A stretch of 8,102 bases of DNA from Alphaproteobacteria bacterium (GTDB lineage Bacteria > Pseudomonadota > Alphaproteobacteria > Kiloniellales > JAKSDN01). The position numbers were made by a program, and so were the translations under genes. The notes beneath the pieces are model-generated. The model had not been told where the DNA came from, did not search any database, and saw only the letters and a list, made by a program, of their open reading frames with translations. The DNA lies in the NCBI GenBank assembly GCA_030598385.1, contig JAUVQB010000048.1, positions 1 through 8,102 of the forward strand. Reading direction: 5' to 3'. Positions 1 through 5,721 of the stretch are shown one piece after another. Each line of letters starts with the position of its first letter. Position 1 is the stretch's first letter.

Positions 1-567
1 GGCGCCCTCGTGATCACCCCCTCGGGCGTCGCCTACGAGGCGATGACCCCGGCCGATCTGGTGGAGATGGACGTCGACGGCACCTGGCGCTGCGGCCGAG
101 CCGGGCGGCGGCCGTCGAGCGAATGGCGCTTCCACCTGGATATACTGCGGGCGCGGCCGGAGTTCGGGGCCGTGGTGCACAGCCATGCGACGAACGCCAC
201 GGCGCTTGCCTGCCTGGGGCGGGAGATTCCGGCATTTCATTACATGGTGGCGGTGGCGGGCGGCGATTCGATCCGCTGCGCGCCCTACGCCACCTTCGGC
301 AGCGCGGCCTTGTCCAAACATGCCCTAGCAGCCCTCGAGAACAGGCGGGCCTGCCTGCTGGCCAATCATGGGTTGATCGCAGCCGGCACCGATCTGGCGG
401 CGGCGCTGGCGTTGGCGGTCGAAGTGGAGACCCTGGCGGCGCAGTATGGCCGGGCCCTGCAGCTCGGGGTCCCCAAGCTTCTCAGCAAGGCCGAGATGAA
501 GCGGGTGCTGGCCAAGTTCGACGCCGGCTACGGCTACGCCAGCGGCCCGGAGGCCAAGTCCCAATAG
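1..567 (+). CDS. Class II aldolase, L-fuculose-phosphate aldolase-like (5' partial)
   Basis: This Zn-dependent cytoplasmic aldolase probably cleaves a sugar phosphate such as L-fuculose 1-phosphate into dihydroxyacetone phosphate and an aldehyde. The reading frame is open from base 1 (Gly-Ala-Leu, then a GTG at 10). That GTG is an internal Val of the LVITPSG phosphate-binding loop, not a start; compared with E. coli FucA (215 residues, recalled) about 35 N-terminal residues are missing to the left. Counting the GTG as residue 1, the SSEWRFH motif carries the catalytic Glu38, and HSH (His57, His59) plus NHG (His120) match the three zinc ligands. Tyr78 (HYM) and the near-terminal Tyr174 match FucA Tyr113 and Tyr209. 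There is a three-residue insertion before SSEW. The active site is thus complete where visible. Substrate is inferred; related pentulose- or methylthioribulose-phosphate enzymes share the fold. No kinase or isomerase partner is visible. Confidence 0.88.
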   Translation, partial: GALVITPSGVAYEAMTPADLVEMDVDGTWRCGRAGRRPSSEWRFHLDILRARPEFGAVVHSHATNATALACLGREIPAFHYMVAVAGGDSIRCAPYATFGSAALSKHALAALENRRACLLANHGLIAAGTDLAAALALAVEVETLAAQYGRALQLGVPKLLSKAEMKRVLAKFDAGYGYASGPEAKSQ

Positions 568-674
568 GCAATAGACAGAAGCAGATCTGGCAGGAGTCAC
601 GTTTTGTCACTAAATCTACATAATTTTTTAGATAATTCCTATGTAAAGAAGCCATATTCTGACGGATTAACTAT

Positions 675-700
675 AGTATTTAAGGTCAACTTTAAATACT
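675..700. repeat. 26-base interrupted palindrome (candidate operator)
   Basis: Perfect 9-base inverted arms, AGTATTTAA at 675-683 and TTAAATACT at 692-700, are separated by an 8-base spacer. Arm centres lie 17 bases apart, which would suit a dimeric DNA-binding regulator. The arms overlap the best -10-like sequences and lie about 90 bases before the next start codon. As RNA it would form an all A-U-rich stem with no following U-run, so it is a poor terminator. An operator role is inference only. Confidence 0.35.
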
Positions 701-777
701 GATCCCAATATTGCGGTCAGGTTTCACCCTATTCGTCTAGGCTGCCGCCACCGGCCATCCGCGATCTTCTTCGAAAA

Positions 778-782
778 AGGAG
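778..782 (+). promoter_or_regulatory. Ribosome binding site of the MlaC-like gene
   Basis: AGGAG, preceded by four more A residues, lies 7 bases before the ATG at 790. Its spacing selects this ATG over the out-of-frame ATG at 806, which sits 23 bases downstream of the site. Confidence 0.75.
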
Positions 783-784
783 CC

Positions 785-814
785 GCCACATGTCCCGCTT
801 GCCACATGTCCCGC
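785..814 (+). repeat. 14-base tandem direct repeat spanning the start codon
   Basis: The sequence GCCACATGTCCCGC occurs at 785-798 and again, identical, at 801-814, a 16-base period. Copy 1 contains the true ATG (790). Copy 2 places a second ATG (806) in the +1 frame, opening only a seven-residue reading frame (MSRKRAC) that stops at 827-829. The repeat is exact; its origin as a short slippage duplication is inference. Confidence 0.9.
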
Positions 815-1485
815 AAACGCGCGTGCTGACGGCCTGGCGCCGAACGGCATTGCTGCTGCCCTCCGTTCTCCTGGCGCTGGCCATGATGGCCGCCATGGTG
901 CGCGAGCCCCTAGCAGACAAGGGCCAGGAGGCCGCGGATTTCGTGCGCGGCTTCAGCGATCAGGCGATCGCCATGCTGACCGACGACTCTCTGGACCAGG
1001 AGGCCCGCATCGGGAAGTTCCGGCGGCTCCTGACCTCGGGCTTCCACCTCGAGGTGATCGGCAGGTTCGTCCTCGGGCGCCACTGGCGCCGCGCCAGCGA
1101 GGCGGAACGGGCCGAGTTCGCCCAGCTATTCGAGGACTACCTGGTCGACAGCTATGCCCAGAAACTGGGCGAATACGGCGGCGAGCAACTCGTGGTCCAC
1201 GGCGGCCGGCCGAAAGGCAAGTCCGGCGCCATCGTGAGCAGCCGCGTCGTCCCTCCCGAGGGTGCGCCGTTTCAAGTCGAGTGGCGTCTGCGCCGCGCAA
1301 GCACTGGCTGGCGGATCATCGATGTCGTGGTTGAAGGTGTCAGCATGGCGGTGACCCATCGCTCCGAGTTCTCCTCGGTCATAGCCAGCCGCGGCGGCAA
1401 CGTCGGCGGTCTCCTCGACGCTCTGCGCAGCCAAATCGAGCGACCGAACGCGGTTGCGGCCGCCGGCAGCGACGAGGCGAGCTGA
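790..1485 (+). CDS. MlaC/Ttg2-family periplasmic phospholipid-binding protein
   Basis: Members of this family (MlaC, Ttg2D, HpnM) are periplasmic carriers that shuttle phospholipids or other lipids between the outer membrane and an inner-membrane ABC transporter. The 231-residue product starts with a basic region ending WRR (16-18) and a hydrophobic stretch at about 19-36, consistent with a Sec signal peptide; ALA at 29-31 is one possible cleavage motif, but the site is unclear. The mature part (about 46-205) shows family features: F-x-LLTSGF-x-L-x-x-IGRFVLG-x-HWR, then ERAEF-x-x-LFEDYLVDSYA, a central beta-sheet part ending WRIIDVVVEGVSM, and the closing HRSEFSSVI. Length is slightly above the usual 200-215 because of an Ala/Ser-rich tail. 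No mlaA, B, D, E or F lies nearby, so its transporter must be elsewhere or its role differs. Family assignment is firm, cargo unknown. Confidence 0.85.
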   Translation: MSRLPHVPQTRVLTAWRRTALLLPSVLLALAMMAAMVREPLADKGQEAADFVRGFSDQAIAMLTDDSLDQEARIGKFRRLLTSGFHLEVIGRFVLGRHWRRASEAERAEFAQLFEDYLVDSYAQKLGEYGGEQLVVHGGRPKGKSGAIVSSRVVPPEGAPFQVEWRLRRASTGWRIIDVVVEGVSMAVTHRSEFSSVIASRGGNVGGLLDALRSQIERPNAVAAAGSDEAS

Positions 1486-1566
1486 GCTTTCTCGACAACG
1501 CGGCGATCGGCCGGCCGGAAGCTTTTTCTTCAGACGTGCGAATCGGATAACGTACGGGCAAAGCTG

Positions 1567-1588
1567 GGTCCGGCCGCTGGGGCCGACC
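1567..1588 (+). other. GC-rich hairpin in the MlaC-like/CDF intergenic gap
   Basis: GGTC, one bulged C, then GGCC (1567-1575) can pair with GGCCGACC (1581-1588) around a 5-base loop, giving an 8-base-pair stem with one bulge. No T-run follows, so it is not a classical intrinsic terminator. It sits 41 bases before the CDF start, in a 144-base gap (1486-1629) that otherwise shows no convincing promoter. Function unknown; in GC-rich DNA such stems can occur by chance. Confidence 0.25.
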
Positions 1589-1629
1589 ACTGGGTTGGAC
1601 ACCAGAATCACGTCGGGGACGCGAAGCGC

Positions 1630-2613
1630 ATGGCGGCGCACTCATCGAAGAAGGCGGTCTATGCCGCGCTTGCGGGCAATAGTCTGATCGCCATCACCAA
1701 GTTCGCCGCGGCAGCCTATACGGGCAGCTCGGCCATGCTGAGCGAGGCGATCCACTCGCTGGTGGATACCGGCAACCAGGGCCTGCTGCTCCACGGCATG
1801 CGCCGCTCCGAGCAACCGGCCGACGCGCGCCATCCCTTCGGATACGGCATGGAGCTCTATTTTTGGGCCTTCATCGTCGCCATTCTGATTTTCGCGGTGG
1901 GCGCTGGCGTGTCGCTCTACGAGGGCGTCGTCAAGCTGCAGGACCCGCATCCCGTCACCAGCCCGTTCGTGAACTACGGCGTGCTCGCACTCGCGATGGT
2001 GTTCGAGGGCGGCGCCTGGTGGATTGCCTTCGGCGAATTCCGCCGCTCCAAGGGCCCCCTGGGCTATTTCGCGGCCGTGCGAGAGAGCAAGGACCCGGCG
2101 ATCTTCACCGTGCTGTTCGAGGATAGCGCGGCCATGCTCGGCCTCGTCGTCGCCTTCGTGGCGCTCGCCCTGGGCCAGGCGACCGGCATCGAGGAGTTCG
2201 ACGCCATCGGCTCGATCCTGATCGGGGTGATCCTGGCCGTCACCGCGGCTTTGCTGGCCTACGAGAGCAAGGCGCTTTTGATCGGCGAAAGCGCCACCGC
2301 GCGGGTCACCGAGGGCGTACGTGAGCTGGCAGCGGCGCAATGGGGCGTAGCCAGGGTCAACGAACTCCTGACCATGCACCTGGCGCCGCAACAGGTGCTG
2401 GTCAATCTCAGCCTCGACTTCGAGGGCAATCTCACCTCGGACGAGGTCGAGATGGTGGTGACCCGCTTGGAGACGCGGATGCGCGAGGCCTTCCCGGAGG
2501 TCACGCGGGTCTTCATCGAAGCCCAGAGCCGGGTGGCCCACGCCCGCCAAGCGCAGGCCGATGCCGCCGATTCTTCCGGGGATGACTCCACGGCGCCGGG
2601 CGGCGATTCCTAG
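1630..2613 (+). CDS. Cation diffusion facilitator (CDF) family metal exporter
   Basis: This is an inner-membrane divalent cation/proton antiporter, probably exporting Zn2+ or a similar metal. The 327-residue protein has hydrophobic segments at roughly 10-30, 35-56, 77-98, 113-134, 162-184 and 187-210, fitting the six-helix CDF fold. The second segment holds the metal-site motif SEAIHSLVDTGNQ with His42 and Asp46. HPFGYGMELYFWAF (68-81) follows, and FEDSAAM (163-169; Glu164, Asp165) lies in the fifth segment, where the other metal ligands are expected. This motif set resembles, from memory, the SLC30A9 (ZnT9) branch rather than the DxxxD FieF type. Residues about 215-295 form the cytoplasmic dimerisation domain (LAPQQVLVNLSLDFEGNLT). 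The last 25 residues are acidic, Ser/Gly-rich and probably disordered. ATG at 1630 has a weak GGGGA 10 bases upstream; the conserved region starts at residue 6, so no later start fits. Metal specificity cannot be read. Confidence 0.9.
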   Translation: MAAHSSKKAVYAALAGNSLIAITKFAAAAYTGSSAMLSEAIHSLVDTGNQGLLLHGMRRSEQPADARHPFGYGMELYFWAFIVAILIFAVGAGVSLYEGVVKLQDPHPVTSPFVNYGVLALAMVFEGGAWWIAFGEFRRSKGPLGYFAAVRESKDPAIFTVLFEDSAAMLGLVVAFVALALGQATGIEEFDAIGSILIGVILAVTAALLAYESKALLIGESATARVTEGVRELAAAQWGVARVNELLTMHLAPQQVLVNLSLDFEGNLTSDEVEMVVTRLETRMREAFPEVTRVFIEAQSRVAHARQAQADAADSSGDDSTAPGGDS

Positions 2614-2674
2614 GCCGGTTTCGCAAAGCGGGAAACTGCACTAGCCTGCCCTCTACGAGAAAGGCAGCGCGGGG

Positions 2675-3304
2675 ATGATCGACCTTTACACATGGGGCAC
2701 GCCGAACGGGCGCAAGGTCTCCATCATGCTGGAGGAAGTGGGTCTCCCCTACCGGGTTCACGCGGTCAACATCGGCGCGGGCGAACAGTTCGAGGCTGCG
2801 TTCCTGGAGATCAGCCCCGGCGGCAAGATCCCCGCCATCGTCGACCAGGAAACCGGCACCACGATGATGCAATCGGGCGCCATCCTGCTCTATCTCGCGG
2901 AGAAGACGGGCCGCCTCCTGCCCGACGACAAAGGCGCCCGCTGGCAGGTTATGGAGTGGCTGATGTGGCAAATGGGCGACCTCGGGCCGATGCTGGGCCA
3001 GGCGCATTATTTCCTCAAGTTCAACCCGGGCAAGGTACCCGATGCCGAGGAACGCTATCACAGCATCGCGGAAAAACTTTACGGCGTACTCGACCGGCAT
3101 TTGGAAGGGCGCGATTTTATGGTGGGGGACTATTCGGTGGCGGATGTCGCGACCTGGCCATGGGTCTCGCGCTTCGAATGGCACCAGGTCGAGATCGCCG
3201 ATTACCCCAACGTCACACGCTGGTATCGCGCGATCGCCGCGCGGCCGGCGGTTCAGGCCGGCTATCATCGGCCCGAGAAGATCAACGAGGTCCCCATGCC
3301 ATAG
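2675..3304 (+). CDS. Nu-class (YfcG-like) glutathione S-transferase / disulfide-bond oxidoreductase
   Basis: This cytosolic glutathione-dependent enzyme is, by analogy with E. coli YfcG, likely to reduce small disulfides using two bound glutathiones. The 209-residue product has an N-terminal thioredoxin-like domain (about 1-82) and an all-helical domain (about 88-200). It keeps YTWGTPNGRK at 5-14, in which Thr9 and Asn11 correspond to the YfcG glutathione-contacting residues. SPGGKIPAIVD contains the cis-Pro53, and QSGAILLYLAEKTG (66-79) is the gamma-glutamyl binding segment, with Gln66 where YfcG has Glu. The C-terminal half carries WLMWQMGDLGPMLGQ and the N-capping motif YSVADVATWPWV typical of the class. 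AAAGG at 2660-2664 lies 10 bases before the ATG. It follows the CDF gene by 61 bases and could be co-transcribed with it. Physiological substrate unknown. Confidence 0.92.
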   Translation: MIDLYTWGTPNGRKVSIMLEEVGLPYRVHAVNIGAGEQFEAAFLEISPGGKIPAIVDQETGTTMMQSGAILLYLAEKTGRLLPDDKGARWQVMEWLMWQMGDLGPMLGQAHYFLKFNPGKVPDAEERYHSIAEKLYGVLDRHLEGRDFMVGDYSVADVATWPWVSRFEWHQVEIADYPNVTRWYRAIAARPAVQAGYHRPEKINEVPMP

Positions 3305-3428
3305 GCTGGATGGGCCTTCTTTTCGTCTTGCCCCGGTGGCAGAGATCTTCCACCCCAAAAGGCGGTTTCAATAGAATACCGACGCAGGACCAGTAGCGAA
3401 CCCTATTGCGCCGATTGGAGGCTACAGC
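3305..3428. other. GST-cyclase intergenic gap with a weak hairpin
   Basis: The 124-base gap contains GGTGG (3335-3339) and CCACC (3350-3354), which can pair around an inner AG/CT extension with a 4-base loop. The sequence after it is CCCAAAA on the plus strand, with no T-run, so a termination role after the GST gene is doubtful. No clear promoter hexamers were found, although a cyclase promoter would be expected here. Confidence 0.25.
3417..3421 (+). promoter_or_regulatory. Ribosome binding site deciding the GTG start of the cyclase gene
   Basis: GGAGG lies 7 bases before the GTG at 3429. The alternative in-frame ATG at 3444 would be 22 bases away, too far for this site, so the GTG start is preferred and adds five residues before the conserved MHRRLAAIL. 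Confidence 0.75.
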
Positions 3429-5633
3429 GTGGAAGTCTCCGGCATGCACCGCCGGCTCGCCGCCATCCTGACCGCCGACGTGGCCGGGCACAGTAGGCTC
3501 ATGGGCGAAGACCAAGCCGGGACGCTCGAGCGCGTCCGGCGGCTCCGCGAGGAACTGATCGAGCCGGAGGTCGTGGCCTACGAGGGGCGCATCGTCAAGT
3601 TCACGGGTGACGGCCTGCTGGCCGAGTTCGTCAGCGCGGTCGAGGCCGTGAGCTGTGCGGTGAAGATCCAGCGCGCGCACGCCGAACCGGAAAGCGAACC
3701 AGGCGGGCAACCGCCCCTGCAGCTTCGCATCGGCGTGAACCTGGGCGATGTCTACGCAGAGGGCGGCGACATCTACGGCGACGGGGTGGATATCGCGGCC
3801 CGCTTGGCGGGCCTGGCGGATCCCGGCGGCATCTGCATCAACCGCACCGTCCTCGGTCAGGTCAGGGGCCGGACCGACCTCGCCTTCGATGACTTGGGCG
3901 AGATCGAAGTCGAGAACATTCCCCAGCCGGTGCATGTGTTCCGGGTGCTGCTCGATCCGAATGCGGCGGCGCGTAAAGCCTTGGCTGTCAGCCGGAAGCC
4001 GTGGTACCGCCAGTGGCAGGCGCTCGCGCTCGGCGTCGCGGCGATTGCGTTCCTGGCGAGCGCGGGCCTCTGGCTGTTCGCGCGCGGGCCGGTCATCGAG
4101 CCGGCCTCGCCCGGGCGCATGGCTTTCCCGCTGCCCGACAAGCCCTCACTCGCGATTCTGCCGTTCGACAACCTGTCCGACGAACCGTCCCAGGAGCACT
4201 TCGCCGACGGCATGACCGATGATCTGATCACGGATTTGTCCAAGGTGGCGGAGCTCTTCGTCATCGCCCGCAACTCGACCTTTATCTACAAGGGCCAAGC
4301 GGCGCCGATCCGCCAAGTCGCCGAGGACCTGGGCGTGCGCTACGTGATCGAGGGCAGCGTGCGCCGCGCCGGCGACACGATCCGAGTAAACGCCCAGTTG
4401 ACCGACGCGACCACGGGCGGCCCTGTTTGGGCGGAACGCTTCGACGGCGGCGTTGCCGACATCTTCGCCGCGCAGGGCAGTTTCGTGCGCCAAATCACCA
4501 AGGCCTTGGCGGTCGATCTGGCGCCACGCGAAGCTCAGCTCATCGCACAAGGCCAGACCGAAAACGTAGAGGCTTGGGAAGCTTTTCAGAAGGGCCGGGC
4601 GCTCTATCTCAACTTCAATGCCGAAGATAACGCCAAGGCCGTTCCCCACCTCGAAAAAGCGATCGAGCTCGACCCGGAGTACGGACTCGCTTACGCAGCC
4701 CTCAGCCTTGCCTATTACCGTGCCGCCGAATGGGCTTGGGCGCAGAAATTGACGATGAGCTTCTTGGATGCCTGGGCATTGGGGCAGTATTACCTCGAGC
4801 AAGCCATGCTCTATCCGACATCCCTCGCCCATGTCGCGGCGGCGATGGATCACGTCTGGCACGGGCGCGCCGACGCGGCGTTCAACGAGGCCCTGCATGC
4901 CATGGTCCTGGACCGCAACGATCCCGAGGCGCATCTCGCGCTGGCCTGGGCGATGATCACATCCGGGCGCTTGGAAGACGGAATCGAGTCGGTCGAGACT
5001 GCGATGCGCCTTAACCCGACTCACCCGGCCCACTACGATCTGGCGCGCGCGATGGCCTACTTTGCGATGGCCGAATTCGAGCGGGCCGCGGAGGTGTTGA
5101 CGGCCGCCGCCGAGCGCAATCCTGGCGCCATCGAGCTGACGCCGCCTCTGGCCGCCAGCTATGCCTACCTGGGACGCAGGGAGGACGCGCGCGCGGCTCT
5201 CTCATCCTGGAAATCCGGGGCAAGTCAGTTGGAGCTGCAGACCTTCCCGGATATCTACCGCTTTCCCATTCATTGGGCGGAAGACCACGGAGGTGTACGA
5301 GGCCGCCTGTTCGACGGGCTGAGGGTCGCGGCCTTGCCGCTGGACGAGGACATCCCGAAACTCCTTGGCGATTTGAACGATGAAAGCTTTCTGGTGCGTA
5401 TGGGCGCGACAAAGAAGCTCGGCTGGTTCAGGGACCAGGCCAAGGCCGCGGTTCCGCAACTCGTCTCCGCGTTGGCGGACGAGCACGCCGACGTGCGCAA
5501 GGAAGCGGCCCTGACCTTGGGCAAGATCGGCCCCGCGGCGAAAGCCGCAATCCCGGCGCTCGAAGCGGTAAAGCGGGAAAGCAGCCTCGGGCTTTTCGCC
5601 GAGGAGGCGCTGAAGGAGATTCGCGGCGAGTAA
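3429..5633 (+). CDS. Membrane-anchored class III adenylate/guanylate cyclase with TolB-like, TPR and HEAT-like regions
   Basis: The 734-residue protein is a candidate cyclic-nucleotide signalling enzyme. Domains in order: class III cyclase, about 8-180; one transmembrane helix, about 197-218; TolB-N-terminal-like domain, about 238-375 (KPSLAILPFDNLS, FADGMTDDLITDLSK, GVRYVIEGSVR); TPR repeats, about 378-605; HEAT-like C-terminus, about 641-734. In the cyclase domain Asp17 (LTADVAGHS) and Asp61 (KFTGDG) match the metal-binding aspartates, Lys57 and Asp114 the adenine-selecting pair, and Arg125 the transition-state Arg. The partner Asn is replaced by Asp121 (GDGVDIAARL), so activity may be altered. 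The topology places the cyclase in the cytoplasm and the remainder in the periplasm, where TPRs may bind a protein or ligand that controls output; that is inference. The gene ends in tandem in-frame stops, TAA TAG. The family is common in alphaproteobacteria; the HEAT-like tail is less usual. Confidence 0.9.
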   Translation: MEVSGMHRRLAAILTADVAGHSRLMGEDQAGTLERVRRLREELIEPEVVAYEGRIVKFTGDGLLAEFVSAVEAVSCAVKIQRAHAEPESEPGGQPPLQLRIGVNLGDVYAEGGDIYGDGVDIAARLAGLADPGGICINRTVLGQVRGRTDLAFDDLGEIEVENIPQPVHVFRVLLDPNAAARKALAVSRKPWYRQWQALALGVAAIAFLASAGLWLFARGPVIEPASPGRMAFPLPDKPSLAILPFDNLSDEPSQEHFADGMTDDLITDLSKVAELFVIARNSTFIYKGQAAPIRQVAEDLGVRYVIEGSVRRAGDTIRVNAQLTDATTGGPVWAERFDGGVADIFAAQGSFVRQITKALAVDLAPREAQLIAQGQTENVEAWEAFQKGRALYLNFNAEDNAKAVPHLEKAIELDPEYGLAYAALSLAYYRAAEWAWAQKLTMSFLDAWALGQYYLEQAMLYPTSLAHVAAAMDHVWHGRADAAFNEALHAMVLDRNDPEAHLALAWAMITSGRLEDGIESVETAMRLNPTHPAHYDLARAMAYFAMAEFERAAEVLTAAAERNPGAIELTPPLAASYAYLGRREDARAALSSWKSGASQLELQTFPDIYRFPIHWAEDHGGVRGRLFDGLRVAALPLDEDIPKLLGDLNDESFLVRMGATKKLGWFRDQAKAAVPQLVSALADEHADVRKEAALTLGKIGPAAKAAIPALEAVKRESSLGLFAEEALKEIRGE

Positions 5634-5707
5634 TAGCAGAGGAGCTCGCCTTGCGGGGACTCCGGCGATTTGTTAGGCAGGGCCGCATTCGTGATACTGC
5701 GGAAATC

Positions 5708-5712
5708 GAGGA
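5708..5712 (+). promoter_or_regulatory. Ribosome binding site supporting the GTG start of alr
   Basis: GAGGA lies 9 bases before the GTG at 5722. An in-frame TGA at 5692-5694 and no ATG, GTG or TTG codon between it and 5722 make this GTG the first possible start. Confidence 0.65.
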
Positions 5713-5721
5713 TCGAAACCG

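Larger units (their letters stand above)
568..789. promoter_or_regulatory. AT-rich intergenic region, probable promoter of the MlaC-like gene
   Basis: This is the longest non-coding stretch of the window. Bases 601-720 contain about 36 G or C out of 120 (hand count), against roughly two-thirds GC in the flanking genes. Promoter-like hexamers are present but poorly paired: TTGTCA at 604-609, GATAAT at 631-636 (21 bases apart, too far), TATAGT at 672-677 (5 of 6 matches to a -10 box, no good -35), and TTAACT at 667-672 followed 18 bases later by TTTAAA at 691-696. The region lies upstream of the gene at 790 and after the aldolase stop, so a promoter for the former is the simplest reading. No terminator with a T-run is seen behind the aldolase. 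No small ORF or RNA gene could be supported. Confidence 0.4.

Noticed and set aside
10..12. GTG at base 10 as the start of the aldolase gene
   Set aside because: It codes for the Val inside the conserved LVITPSG loop, and the frame is open to base 1; the start must lie left of the window.
604..636. TTGTCA (604-609) with GATAAT (631-636) as a sigma-70 promoter
   Set aside because: The spacing is 21 bases, outside the usable range; kept only as part of the general AT-rich region.
1509..1530. GGCCGGCC-rich stretch followed by CTTTTTCTT as an intrinsic terminator of the MlaC-like gene
   Set aside because: The GC part is a self-complementary block with no room for a loop, so no proper stem-loop precedes the T-rich stretch.
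1642..2550. Minus-strand open frame (302 codons) opposite the CDF gene
   Set aside because: Shadow of the CDF coding frame; low-complexity translation without recognisable motifs.
2513..3358. Minus-strand open frame (281 codons) across the CDF end and the GST gene
   Set aside because: It overlaps two solid plus-strand genes and shows no protein-family signature.
4146..5033. Minus-strand open frame (295 codons) inside the cyclase gene
   Set aside because: Antisense shadow of the TolB/TPR region, whose plus-strand frame has clear domain motifs.
5646..5668. TCGCC...GGCGA inverted repeat after the cyclase stop as a terminator
   Set aside because: Only 5 base pairs around a 13-base loop, followed by an interrupted T-stretch (ATTTGTTA); too weak to call.
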